DNA of 64,000 bases, taken from assembly GCF_031085295.1 (NCBI RefSeq), contig NZ_JAVFWO010000001.1, forward strand, positions 248,001-312,000, in the 5' to 3' direction. The stretch is from Microbacterium psychrotolerans. GTDB lineage: Bacteria > Actinomycetota > Actinomycetes > Actinomycetales > Microbacteriaceae. The translations under genes were made by a program, and so were the position numbers. Shown piece by piece: positions 1 through 8,070 of this stretch. The stretch's first letter is position 1. The number at the start of each line of letters is the position of its first letter. The notes beneath the pieces were generated by a model. It did no database searches. It was not told where the DNA came from and saw only the letters and a program-made list of their open reading frames with translations.

Positions 1-53
1 CCGCGCAGAGGCGTCGCTCTGCGTGGGCACCCGGGGTGATCGGTGCGAGCGGG

Positions 54-3000
54 TTAGCGCCGGGAAGCGTCGACGGTGCCGCTGTCGAGGCGGACGTAGT
101 CGATCTTCCCGTTCCAGGTCGCGCTGAGATCGCCGTTGGTGCGGTAGCTCCACCGGAACCCGGGCTCGATCATCAGTTGCGTGATCGTGCCCTTCCATCC
201 GGCCACCTTCGACATGTCGAGGGTGTAGTCGTGGTACTCGGCGCCGGGCTCGAGGGCGAACACGACTCCCTTGCCGCCCGTCTCCTCCGGCACCGGCCAC
301 CCGTCGCCGGGACGGTCGTACTCCGGGTCCGCCGCGGTCGTGAACAGCAGGTATGCGACCTGGCGGTTGTCGGGGTTGTTCATCCGGATGTGGATGTACC
401 GCGTCGACTCCGCAGGGATCTTCAGCTTCTTCGGCGAGCGCAGCGCGGGCTCCCATCCGCCGACGCTCCCCGCGACTCCGTCCGCCACGGCGACCGGGGT
501 GAAGCCCGCTGCCGTGTCCTGCGCCGCGATGACCCGAGCGCTGTACGTCTTGAACTTCAGGCTGCGCGACGCCTCGGGCCCGTGCCAGACCCCGCCGTTG
601 TCGACGGAGTAGTACTCGCCGAATCCGGCTGCCGGCTTCGCCGGGTCGTCGCTGTAGCCGACGCCGTAGGTGCCGCCGCCAGGGATGACGTACGGGTTGA
701 GGATCTGCAGCGCGTACGTCGCCGAGGTGTCCAGACCCCTCAGCCCCGGGTAGATGCTGACGAAGCCGCCCGCGGTGCTGACCTGCGCCGGCGAGACCGA
801 TCCGGTGAAGAGGGTCGTGCCCTTGTGGGTCGCCCCATCGGTGATCTTGACGACTCTGACATAGAGGCATCCCTGCGGGTCGCCTTCTTTGAACGCCCAG
901 ACGTCGATCTGCGCCAGCTTCGACGAGCGCACCTTGAACGTCTGCAGACGGGTGTTCAGCCAGTTGATATCGGCGTATTGGTTGAACGTTCCGGCGGTGT
1001 TGTCGAGGTCGACGACGGGCTTGGCGGAGGGCGTACCGGCCGAGGCGCACGCCGCGTTGGGGTTCTCGGTCCAGCCGGCGGCTGAATCGAACTCCCACCC
1101 CTGATGGACCGGCTTCGCGAGCTCGATGCTGTCGATCAGGATCGGCCCGGTCGCGTCGGTGAAGACGATGCGCAACTGCTGGATCTTGTTCTTCCAGCCC
1201 TTGTTGCCCGACAGCGGGATGATGACGCTCTGGTAGCCCTCGGCCTTGCCGGTGTCGCTCCTCGGGTTGATCGAGAAGGCCACGGAGTCCTTCTCGCTGA
1301 AGGCGCCGCCGTTGTTCGTGGCGAAGTAGACGCGTCCCTCGGTGGCACTCGTGCCGTTCTGGTACGTCAGGCGCAGGCTGGTGCTTGCCGCCGCAGACAA
1401 GCTGAGCTTGGATGCCGACTCGATCGTGGTCGTTCCCCCGGTCGCGGTCAGCGCGAGAACCCCGCGCCGTGCGCCGGCGGGCACGTTGCTCTTCCAGCCG
1501 CCGGTGTCACCCGCGACCGAGAACGTCCACTGCCCGACCACGTCGGTGGACGCCGACTGCGACGTGTACGCGATGGCGGGCGCGAGGCTCACCGTTCCGC
1601 CGCCGGCAGCGACGGCGAACCGCACCACGTCGCCGTCGCGTACGCTGACGTCGTCGGCGTTCAGGTTGAGGCCGGATGTGCCGGCCTGCCCTTCGGCGAC
1701 GATCCTGCCGTTCACCGTGACCGTGACGGTCGCGTCCATGGCGTGGGCGACGGGGAACGCGCGCAGGCTGATCACGCCCGAGCTCGGCGCGGTCCACGCG
1801 ATGCCCGCGGCGCTGGTCGCCGACGGCGTCACGGTGAATCGATCGATCGACACCCCGACCGCGCCGTACGACGAGGTGGACGAGTCGTACGGCAGCGCCG
1901 ACCAGAGGGTCCCGGCAGCACGCTGGTAGCCCCACCGGGAGTCGTCGTCCTCATACTGCGCCGCGGACTGGAAGATGTCGTCGGCGGCCGATGTCAGCAC
2001 GTTGTTGGAGGTCGTGAAGCCCGCGGTGCTCCCGCCCAGGTGGGCGTTGAGGAGTCCGTTCGGCTCGTACGCGAGGTTGTCGTTCACGGCACCCTGCACG
2101 ATGTGCCCGCCGCCGATCTGGGCGATCGCACCGTCACCGGGGTACGGGATGTTGTTGGACATGCCGTTGCGCACGAAGACGTTCGAGGTGAGCAGGTTAT
2201 CTACCGAGAAGTCCTCGGCGCCGTGGATCGCGAGGTACTCGACCGCCCCGCCGTAGTTGTCGCCGAAGTAGTTCCCGGCGATGGTGACGTCGCTCGTGAA
2301 GGCCTCGTGGTCGATCGCGACCATGTCGGCATTCTGGGTGTTGGGGGTGTTGACGATCATGTTGTTCGCGATGAGCACGTTCTGCAGACGCCCCAGGAAG
2401 ATCGCCGCGGTGCCGTATGTCGTGCGGCATCCTGCCGATCCATCGAGGATCGAGTCGCGCACCACGACGTTGGTCGAGTTGATCAGGGCGAGGCTGTCGG
2501 GGCAGCCCACGCCGATCTGCACCGGCACCTCGGCGGGATCCGGCTGGTTGCCGTCGTCGTCGACCTGATGGATGCCGTCGACCAGCACGTTGCGGAACAC
2601 CTTCTCGCCGGCCTGGCCTGGCGTCGCGGTGATGCCGATGACGTCGGCGTCCTGCACGACCGTGATGCCGTGCGCGTTGTGGGTGGTGTGGATCCCTGAG
2701 AACGTCAGTCCGTCGAGCACCGTCTGATCGACCGTCACCGCAAGGATCGAATGCACGTGGATGCCCGATACGCGGTTGTCGTGCACCGACAGGTCGTCGA
2801 GTGTGAAGTCTTCATGGCCGAGCGAGGAGTACTCCACGAGCATGCCGTAGTCCAGTACGCCGGTGCCGGCGTCGTTCTTCTCCCCGATGTCGAGGCCCGT
2901 GACCACCGCGTGATCGGGGTTGGTCAGCCAGACACCCCGGCCGGTGGCGTTGCCCAGAATGCGCGGCGCCGCACCCGAACCATACGTGCCGACGGTCGCC

Positions 3001-3341
3001 GGGTGCTCGGCGCTGCCCTGCAACCCCACGACGAGCTGCTGCGACCACGCGGCGCCCTTCGCGAGCAGCAGACGGTCGCCCGCACCGAGCGTGAGCGGGC
3101 CGGCCGGCGTGAAGCTGCACCACGGGGAAGCCGGATCGGTTCCCGAGCCCTCGTCGGAGCAATTCGATCCACTCCTGTTGTCCACGTAGTAGGTAGTTCC
3201 GACCACGGAAGGGGCGGCGGTGGACGAAGGCGGTGCGGTAGGTCTGGTCTCGGCCGCGACGGACGGCGCAGCGCCGAGGACGCCGGTTACAAGAGCACCG
3301 GCGAGCGCAATGGTGAGAAGGGATCTGGGTGACGAGCGCAT
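54..3341 (-). CDS. Secreted right-handed parallel beta-helix protein
   Basis: The 1095-residue product starts with a clear signal peptide (MRSSPRS, hydrophobic LLTIALAGALVTGVLG, then a SVAA cleavage region). Residues from about 50 to 500 look like a pectate-lyase-type parallel beta-helix: a TYYVDN start, then many short strands with repeated asparagine turns (VLIANNMIV, VTIAGNYFG). The C-terminal half is beta-rich and resembles carbohydrate-binding or jelly-roll domains. I chose the ATG at 3341 because it begins the signal peptide and has an AGG-type ribosome site; the frame stays open upstream to 3500 but that part has no protein-like character. Probable role: extracellular polysaccharide binding or cleavage. 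No catalytic residues could be assigned. The stop is TAA near the window edge. Confidence 0.75.
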   Translation of the reverse strand: MRSSPRSLLTIALAGALVTGVLGAAPSVAAETRPTAPPSSTAAPSVVGTTYYVDNRSGSNCSDEGSGTDPASPWCSFTPAGPLTLGAGDRLLLAKGAAWSQQLVVGLQGSAEHPATVGTYGSGAAPRILGNATGRGVWLTNPDHAVVTGLDIGEKNDAGTGVLDYGMLVEYSSLGHEDFTLDDLSVHDNRVSGIHVHSILAVTVDQTVLDGLTFSGIHTTHNAHGITVVQDADVIGITATPGQAGEKVFRNVLVDGIHQVDDDGNQPDPAEVPVQIGVGCPDSLALINSTNVVVRDSILDGSAGCRTTYGTAAIFLGRLQNVLIANNMIVNTPNTQNADMVAIDHEAFTSDVTIAGNYFGDNYGGAVEYLAIHGAEDFSVDNLLTSNVFVRNGMSNNIPYPGDGAIAQIGGGHIVQGAVNDNLAYEPNGLLNAHLGGSTAGFTTSNNVLTSAADDIFQSAAQYEDDDSRWGYQRAAGTLWSALPYDSSTSSYGAVGVSIDRFTVTPSATSAAGIAWTAPSSGVISLRAFPVAHAMDATVTVTVNGRIVAEGQAGTSGLNLNADDVSVRDGDVVRFAVAAGGGTVSLAPAIAYTSQSASTDVVGQWTFSVAGDTGGWKSNVPAGARRGVLALTATGGTTTIESASKLSLSAAASTSLRLTYQNGTSATEGRVYFATNNGGAFSEKDSVAFSINPRSDTGKAEGYQSVIIPLSGNKGWKNKIQQLRIVFTDATGPILIDSIELAKPVHQGWEFDSAAGWTENPNAACASAGTPSAKPVVDLDNTAGTFNQYADINWLNTRLQTFKVRSSKLAQIDVWAFKEGDPQGCLYVRVVKITDGATHKGTTLFTGSVSPAQVSTAGGFVSIYPGLRGLDTSATYALQILNPYVIPGGGTYGVGYSDDPAKPAAGFGEYYSVDNGGVWHGPEASRSLKFKTYSARVIAAQDTAAGFTPVAVADGVAGSVGGWEPALRSPKKLKIPAESTRYIHIRMNNPDNRQVAYLLFTTAADPEYDRPGDGWPVPEETGGKGVVFALEPGAEYHDYTLDMSKVAGWKGTITQLMIEPGFRWSYRTNGDLSATWNGKIDYVRLDSGTVDASRR

Positions 3342-3687
3342 TCGAATTGCTACCTCACTGGAGCAGACGAGTAGGGACGATGGCGTGCTGTCAAAGCGAG
3401 CACAGCCGGTAAAACGATTCATTGATATTGGCAAGCGGACCCACCTGTCAAGAGCGGACTTCCCGACACGTCGCCACCTGCAACCGTCCAAAATCCGCAC
3501 ATCGCGAGGCAGATCGCGGCGAAACGGCCACCATCACCGCCGGTGAATGCTGTATAAATCCATTCATCCAAACGACAACACCCCGAGCGTGCGGTTCGGG
3601 TATCGGCCGGAACACCGACGGCCTCGCGGTGCGGCAGTGGCAGACGCTCGGACTGGCCCCAACGATTCGCGGGCGAGAAACGTCGCC
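3342..3687. other. Intergenic stretch, no supported gene
   Basis: This 346-base stretch separates the leftward secreted protein from a rightward gene remnant. It is less GC-rich around 3540-3600. It presumably holds the promoter of the leftward gene. I see no convincing coding sequence or attachment-site repeat in it. Confidence 0.5.
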
Positions 3688-4152
3688 ATGCCGGCACCAC
3701 CGCGTCATCTGTTCGCCGACGTCGGGCGGTCGATCTTCGACGAGACGTGCGCATGGCTCGCCGCCGATCCCACGTCGCCCATTCGCCGCCATACGCCCGC
3801 CACGGAGGACGCGGACGCCGTCATCGACGTGCGAGGGATCGTCCAGCACCCACACCGCGACGTGCAGTTGGACGATCTCCCCGCGCTGCTTCGACCCCGC
3901 AAGGGACGCTTGGGGCTGGTCGACACTGAGAAGGTATTCAGCAGCGTCACACGCGAGGGGGACATCTACGCCGCGAGGCACGTGGACCGCCTCCGGGGTG
4001 CGGCTATCATCGTGCGCCCCGACCAGCACGTCCCGCACGTTCTGCCGCTGGACGATCGAGCAGGCCCGACCGACTACTTCGCTGGCGTCCTGAGCATTAC
4101 CGCAATCCACCGGTCCGAACCCGCGCCCGCAGCCACGAGCGTGCGAACGTGA
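3688..4152 (+). pseudogene. C-terminal remnant of FAD-dependent phenol 2-monooxygenase
   Basis: The frame encodes about 150 residues resembling the C-terminal thioredoxin-like dimerisation domain of phenol hydroxylase-type flavoprotein monooxygenases. Diagnostic pieces in order are LFADVG, WLAADPTSPIRR, DAVIDVRGIVQHPHRDV, a PRKGRLGLVDTEKVF segment, and near the end IIVRPDQHVPHVLPLDD followed by YFAGVL. The FAD-binding and substrate domains (roughly 400 residues in a normal enzyme) are missing upstream, where no matching frame exists. It is therefore a truncated, presumably dead gene. It lies just left of the conjugative element and may mark an old rearrangement there. Family assignment is from recalled motifs, not a search. 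Confidence 0.7.
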
Positions 4153-4238
4153 ACGTTCCGAGGTCAGTCAGCGTCAGCAGGACCCCGGTGTTTCCGTAAC
4201 GGGAGCGAGGCTTGAGCGCGGGACCTCACGACTCCGGA

Positions 4239-4562
4239 TCAGAACTCACCCAAAGCCATACCCAGTCGAAGGTAGAGGTCGGTCACAGCTTCGTCGTTCA
4301 CGCTGTAGCGCACGACGATGCCCCTCCGGTCAGTCCCTTCAGCCCACGGCGGGTCGGAGGTCACCAGTCCGGCTGCCTCGAGTTCGTTGAGCCGGGGTTG
4401 GACGGTGGTGCTCACGAGTGCCAGCGCGTCGCAGATCGGGCGGATGGTTGAGCCCGGGTGGGAACGGACGTAGCGCAGGATCGAGGCTTTGACGAGATTG
4501 CCGAGGAGCGCGACAGGGTCCTGGGCGTCCTCGGAGCCGGCTGGCTGCGCTAGGCGTGGCAT
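4239..4562 (-). CDS. Winged-helix transcriptional regulator, ArsR-like
   Basis: This small protein (107 residues from the ATG at 4562; a GTG at 4580 would add six) has a typical winged helix: LLGNLVKASILRYVRSHPG as first helices, IRPICDALALVSTTVQPRLN as the helix-turn-helix, LEAAGLVTSD as the helix before the wing, and RGIVVRYSVN as the wing strand. Such proteins bind operators as dimers. It is divergent from the long transfer operon and lies 56 bases from an inverted repeat at 4618-4636. It is therefore a good candidate for the repressor of transfer genes. No metal-binding cysteines are visible. Confidence 0.7.
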   Translation of the reverse strand: MPRLAQPAGSEDAQDPVALLGNLVKASILRYVRSHPGSTIRPICDALALVSTTVQPRLNELEAAGLVTSDPPWAEGTDRRGIVVRYSVNDEAVTDLYLRLGMALGEF

Positions 4563-4580
4563 GGCTTCATTGTGGCGCAC

Positions 4581-4945
4581 ACGCTGCAGCGAGTCACGGC
4601 GATTGCACTATTTAGCCGTATTCAAACGGAGAATACTGCTATACAGTGTCTTCCGTGATGAACCCCGAGCTGAACCACAAGCTGCCGGATAGCCCGGCTC
4701 GGCTCGCCATGTCCCCCGAAGTACCTACAGACGTATCCCTGATCGAAGGGCTAAAATCACCCGCGCCGCAGAACCTATGTGCCCCCTCCTCCCCAGCCGA
4801 CGTTCTTGACGAAGTTATCCTCAGTTGGGCGAAATTCCCCATTTCGGGTATTGCGCTGGTGCGTAGACTGCCGTCACGGCGACCGTCCCCCACCGTTTCT
4901 GGCCCGTGTGCGGTCGCCGTCCTGGATGAGCAGGAGGGCTGACTG
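4581..4945. other. Control region ahead of the transfer operon
   Basis: This 365-base stretch lies between the winged-helix regulator and the first transfer gene. It is relatively AT-rich near 4600-4660 and contains the inverted repeat listed separately. A 95-codon frame (ATG at 4658, stop at 4940-4942) runs through most of it but shows no recognisable domain, so I do not call it as a gene. The leader ends with a strong ribosome site (AGGAGGG, 4931-4937). Confidence 0.5.
4618..4636. promoter_or_regulatory. Inverted repeat, candidate operator
   Basis: GTATTC and GAATAC form 6-base perfect arms separated by seven bases, in an AT-rich stretch between the divergent winged-helix gene and the transfer operon. 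Position and symmetry suit an operator for the dimeric regulator encoded at 4239-4562. The binding partner is inferred. Confidence 0.4.
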
Positions 4946-5680
4946 GTGTCGACGAATCAGGCTTCGGGGCGGCGCGGATTCGTGTGGGCGATCGTCGGCG
5001 GCCTCGTCCTCATCGCCGGGATCGTCGCGATCATCGTCAGTTCCCTGCTAGTTCAGCCCGCACCGTCCCCGACTGGAGACGCCACGCCCCCGCCAGCCAT
5101 GCCCATGCCGACCGCGGGGGCGTCGACGGGTGAGGTCGTGGATGCGTCGGTCGCTGAGCAGGGTTGGCTTCCCGAGCCGATCACAGCCGACCGCGAGGTG
5201 TACATCCGCTCCGCACTCGAAGCAGCCGCAACCTTCGACACGCAGAAGAGCACGCGCGAGGACTGGCTCGACTACCTCGATACCTGGTTCACCCCGGATA
5301 CGCGCTACACCGCCGAAGCCGACCAACAGTCCGCTGTGGAGGCATCACAGGTCGAACTCCGAACAGGGGTCGTGTTGCCGCAGGAGGAGTGGGACTCGCT
5401 CGCGCGTGAGGAGGGCCGCGTGGTCGCAACCGCGAGCGGAGATGTGGTCTACGTGCCCGTGACGGATGACGCGTCGGGTGACATGTCGATCGGCACGTCG
5501 GATGTGACGTTGACGTTCACCCGGTCCGATGGCAGCGGCGCGGAGACATCGTATGAGGAGCAGGTGCGGGTGAGCGTGCAGGTACTGTGCGGTCTGGAGT
5601 CGGTGCCGACACCGGATTCCGCGCAGCAGGCGGGCGATTGCAAGGTAGTCCGCTACTTCACGGAGCCGTTGGAGCCCTGA
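4946..5680 (+). CDS. Membrane-anchored conjugation accessory protein
   Basis: This 244-residue protein is the first gene of the transfer operon. It has a short charged N-terminus, one transmembrane segment (about residues 13-36, FVWAIVGGLVLIAGIVAIIV), a proline-rich linker, and a soluble domain of about 165 residues that should lie outside the membrane. The topology (one N-terminal helix plus an exported globular domain) is that of VirB8/TcpC-type channel proteins, but I see no sequence motif that proves this. The GTG start is supported by AGGAGGG nine bases upstream. The next gene begins one base after its stop. Confidence 0.6.
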   Translation: MSTNQASGRRGFVWAIVGGLVLIAGIVAIIVSSLLVQPAPSPTGDATPPPAMPMPTAGASTGEVVDASVAEQGWLPEPITADREVYIRSALEAAATFDTQKSTREDWLDYLDTWFTPDTRYTAEADQQSAVEASQVELRTGVVLPQEEWDSLAREEGRVVATASGDVVYVPVTDDASGDMSIGTSDVTLTFTRSDGSGAETSYEEQVRVSVQVLCGLESVPTPDSAQQAGDCKVVRYFTEPLEP

Positions 5681-5681
5681 C

Positions 5682-6293
5682 ATGGGAGCCCCGGTGATCA
5701 CCGCCGCAGCCCTCAACTCGAGGACCGGCCGGAAGGTCCTGGCAGGGGCACTGCTCATAGTCGCCCTCGTGGTCGCGCTGCTGCTGACCCCACTGATTGC
5801 GATCCCCTTCGCCCTCGCCGGCAGTGTCGCCGCCACCGTTCCCACGAAGGTCGACGCCGCGCCGGTGGCGAGCGGGGAGTGGGGCCTCCCCTTGGCTGGC
5901 GGCTACTCGAAGGGGCGCGGGTTCGGCTACAACCCGGTGCAGGGGTGCGGTTACTGCTCCACAAATCATCAGGGTTACGACATGGCCCAAGGGTGCGGCT
6001 CCACCATCTACGCCGCTGGTCCGGGCCGTGTGATCACGGCGGGGTCGTGGCAGGGATATGGGAACGCGGTACGTATAGATCACGGGGATGGGCTCGTAAC
6101 GCTCTACGGGCACATGCAATGGGGATCACTGCGCGTGTCGGTCGGCGAGGAGGTCGCCGCGGGTGCGCCGCTGGGGGCGGAGGGCAACACCGGGAAGTCG
6201 TTCGGATGCCATCTGCATTTCGAAGTGCAGAAGTCCGGAACTCCGGTTGATCCGGAGCCGTTCATGGCCAGCCAAGGCCTGCAACTGAAGTAG
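5682..6293 (+). CDS. M23 family cell-wall hydrolase of the transfer apparatus
   Basis: This 203-residue protein has an N-terminal transmembrane helix (about 18-48) followed by a lysostaphin-type M23 peptidase domain. Zinc ligands and catalytic residues are visible: H96 and D100 in NHQGYDM, H144 in YGHMQ, and HLHFEV with H177 and H179. All expected motifs are present, so it should be active. In conjugative systems of Gram-positive bacteria such enzymes open peptidoglycan locally so the mating channel can cross it. Extra cysteines (QGCGYC, QGCG) in the domain could form disulfides outside the cell. Confidence 0.85.
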   Translation: MGAPVITAAALNSRTGRKVLAGALLIVALVVALLLTPLIAIPFALAGSVAATVPTKVDAAPVASGEWGLPLAGGYSKGRGFGYNPVQGCGYCSTNHQGYDMAQGCGSTIYAAGPGRVITAGSWQGYGNAVRIDHGDGLVTLYGHMQWGSLRVSVGEEVAAGAPLGAEGNTGKSFGCHLHFEVQKSGTPVDPEPFMASQGLQLK

Positions 6294-6313
6294 CAACCAG
6301 CAAGGAGCAGCCC

Positions 6314-6610
6314 ATGCGAACACTCATCGTCCCGGGTGATGTCGACGTTCCCGACATCCAACCGGACTTCTCTGCCCCGTTCTTCCAGGGCTTCCAGGTG
6401 ATCGTGTCCTACCTGCTGGCCGGCGCGATGCTGGTGGTGTTGGCCATGCTGATCATCGCCGGCGCCGCCCTCGCGTTTCGCGGCCTGGCGTCTGATCGGG
6501 TGCGGACCTGGGCGGGCGAGAACATTCTGTGGATCTTCATCGCCGCCGCCGTGCTCGGCGCCGCATCCGGCCTGTTCGCCTGGTTCGTGAACTTCGACTT
6601 CGGATTCTGA
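6314..6610 (+). CDS. Small two-helix membrane protein, VirB2-like
   Basis: This 98-residue protein has a polar N-terminus and two hydrophobic segments (about 27-54 and 69-92) joined by a short basic loop (FRGLASDRVRTWAGE). Size, topology and position just before the large multi-spanning membrane protein match the VirB2/TrbC-type small subunits of actinobacterial type IV secretion loci. No pilin processing site is obvious. Its stop overlaps the next start by one base, so the two are probably translationally coupled. Confidence 0.6.
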   Translation: MRTLIVPGDVDVPDIQPDFSAPFFQGFQVIVSYLLAGAMLVVLAMLIIAGAALAFRGLASDRVRTWAGENILWIFIAAAVLGAASGLFAWFVNFDFGF

Positions 6611-8070
6611 TGAACCTCCAGCGGGCAGTCCGCCTCGGCCTCGCCGTCGGCATCGCCCTCGCTCTTGGGACCGGCGGCGCTGCGCGGGCCGCCTCGGTCG
6701 ATGCCGTGGTACCGGTAGCGACGGACGTGGTGACTGGGGAACCCTGGTCGCCACCCGCCTTCGCCGTGGAGTGCCAGAACGCGATGGGGCAGGTGAGCTG
6801 CACGCCGACCGATCCCAACAAGGTCACGGCCCAGCAATGCTTCATGGGTGTCTCGCTAGGTGGAACCAGCGCGACCGTGTGCACGACCTACGAAGGTCAC
6901 GTACACGCGATCCAGACCGATGGAGGCCGAGCACTCACGGTCAAATACGGATGCAGTCTCGGGGATGCGGTGTGCCTCACGTTCGAGAACGCGGGGCGAG
7001 GAATGGCGTTGGCGGCGACGGGGGTGATGTTCCTTGTGGCGGACAATATGCGGTTCGACACGTCGACGTTGCTGTGGACGGCGGCGGTGGAACAGTGGTC
7101 GTTCTGGCAGTGGGCGATCCTGATCATCACCTTCGGGGCGATGGTGTGGGCCATCGCCGCCGCCGTCATCTCCGGAGACCGGGACGAACTCGTCGGGGCG
7201 CTGGTGCGCTCGTTCATTGCGATCCTCGCCGTGCCGCTCACGCTGTGGCTGACCGGGCACCTGCTGAACGCGGTCGACGATATGACCTGGTACATCCTCA
7301 ATGGGGACGGGGCCGCCTCGTTGTATTCGACGTTGCAGTCGGTGATGTGGGCGGGCGGGCAGGCGAATTACTTTTTCGCGTTCCTGATCCACGGGCTGCT
7401 GATGCTGGGGATGTTCCTGCTGATGCTGGTGTTCGCGTTCCGCAACATCGCGCTGGCCGCGCTGATCATGGTCGGCCCGGTGGCGTGGATGCTGTTCCCG
7501 GTGAAGCGCATCGGCCCGCAGTGGGTGGTCGGGTACGTGTCTGCCGTGATGGTGTTGCTGCTGACTGCGCCTCTTACGATCGGGTTCGTCACGCTCATTG
7601 TCAACGGGCTCGCCTCTGTGAAGACGATCTGGAACCCGCAGTCGTGGCCGCTGCTGATCGGGCTCGTGTTGGTCGCGTTCGCACCGTTCGCCATTTTCGG
7701 GCTGTTCAGCTTCACCGGGGCGGTCGCCGCCGACGCGATCGGTTCCCGGCTCGGCTCCCACGGCGGCCGGATGGCCGCGAACGGGGCCCGCGGGGTCGCC
7801 GCCATCCCCACCCGCCTCGGCGGCCTGCCCTCCGGCATCCGACCGTCCGGCTCCGGCGCCGCGTCGACGGGCCCGTCGTCGAGTCCCGCGACGGGACGAT
7901 CAGGGCAGTCGACTGCACCGCGCGGTGCCGCATCTCCTGCGCAGGGCCGGAGCACGTCGACGTACAGCGGCGCCCCGACGACGGCCCCGCCGACCGGTGG
8001 ATCGTCTTCATCACGTCCGTCGGCGACACCGGCACCGCAGCAGCCTCGACCTGAGGAGAGTTCGTCATGA
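6610..8070 (+). CDS. VirB6/TrbL-like polytopic transfer channel protein
   Basis: From the ATG at 6610 (overlapping the previous stop) the product is 486 residues. It starts with a signal sequence (MNLQRAVRLGLAVGIALALG, then AARAA), followed by an exported cysteine-containing region of about 100 residues, then several transmembrane helices between about residues 130 and 390 (for example FWQWAILIITFGAMVWAIAA, LIHGLLMLGMFLLMLVFAF). It ends in a Ser/Pro/Gly-rich cytoplasmic-type tail of about 90 residues. This is the layout of TrbL/VirB6 proteins that form the inner-membrane channel of conjugative systems. The start further upstream in the same frame would lie inside the previous gene. Confidence 0.75.
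   Translation: MNLQRAVRLGLAVGIALALGTGGAARAASVDAVVPVATDVVTGEPWSPPAFAVECQNAMGQVSCTPTDPNKVTAQQCFMGVSLGGTSATVCTTYEGHVHAIQTDGGRALTVKYGCSLGDAVCLTFENAGRGMALAATGVMFLVADNMRFDTSTLLWTAAVEQWSFWQWAILIITFGAMVWAIAAAVISGDRDELVGALVRSFIAILAVPLTLWLTGHLLNAVDDMTWYILNGDGAASLYSTLQSVMWAGGQANYFFAFLIHGLLMLGMFLLMLVFAFRNIALAALIMVGPVAWMLFPVKRIGPQWVVGYVSAVMVLLLTAPLTIGFVTLIVNGLASVKTIWNPQSWPLLIGLVLVAFAPFAIFGLFSFTGAVAADAIGSRLGSHGGRMAANGARGVAAIPTRLGGLPSGIRPSGSGAASTGPSSSPATGRSGQSTAPRGAASPAQGRSTSTYSGAPTTAPPTGGSSSSRPSATPAPQQPRPEESSS

Noticed and set aside
36..3332. Several long rightward reading frames opposite the secreted beta-helix protein
   Set aside because: They are antisense shadows caused by high GC at third positions; none has domain-like sequence, while the leftward frame has a signal peptide and beta-helix pattern.
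3529..3542. Left attachment site (similarity to the tRNA-Ser end)
   Set aside because: The short match is in inverted orientation relative to the tRNA end and imperfect, so it cannot be the direct repeat made by integration.
4145..4158. LexA box at GAACG-TGAA-CGTTC
   Set aside because: The symmetric arms are spaced differently from the CGAAC-N4-GTTCG consensus, and it lies at the end of a pseudogene without a downstream start.
4658..4942. 95-codon frame ahead of the transfer operon
   Set aside because: It lacks any domain, has no good ribosome site and overlaps the probable control region; left uncalled.
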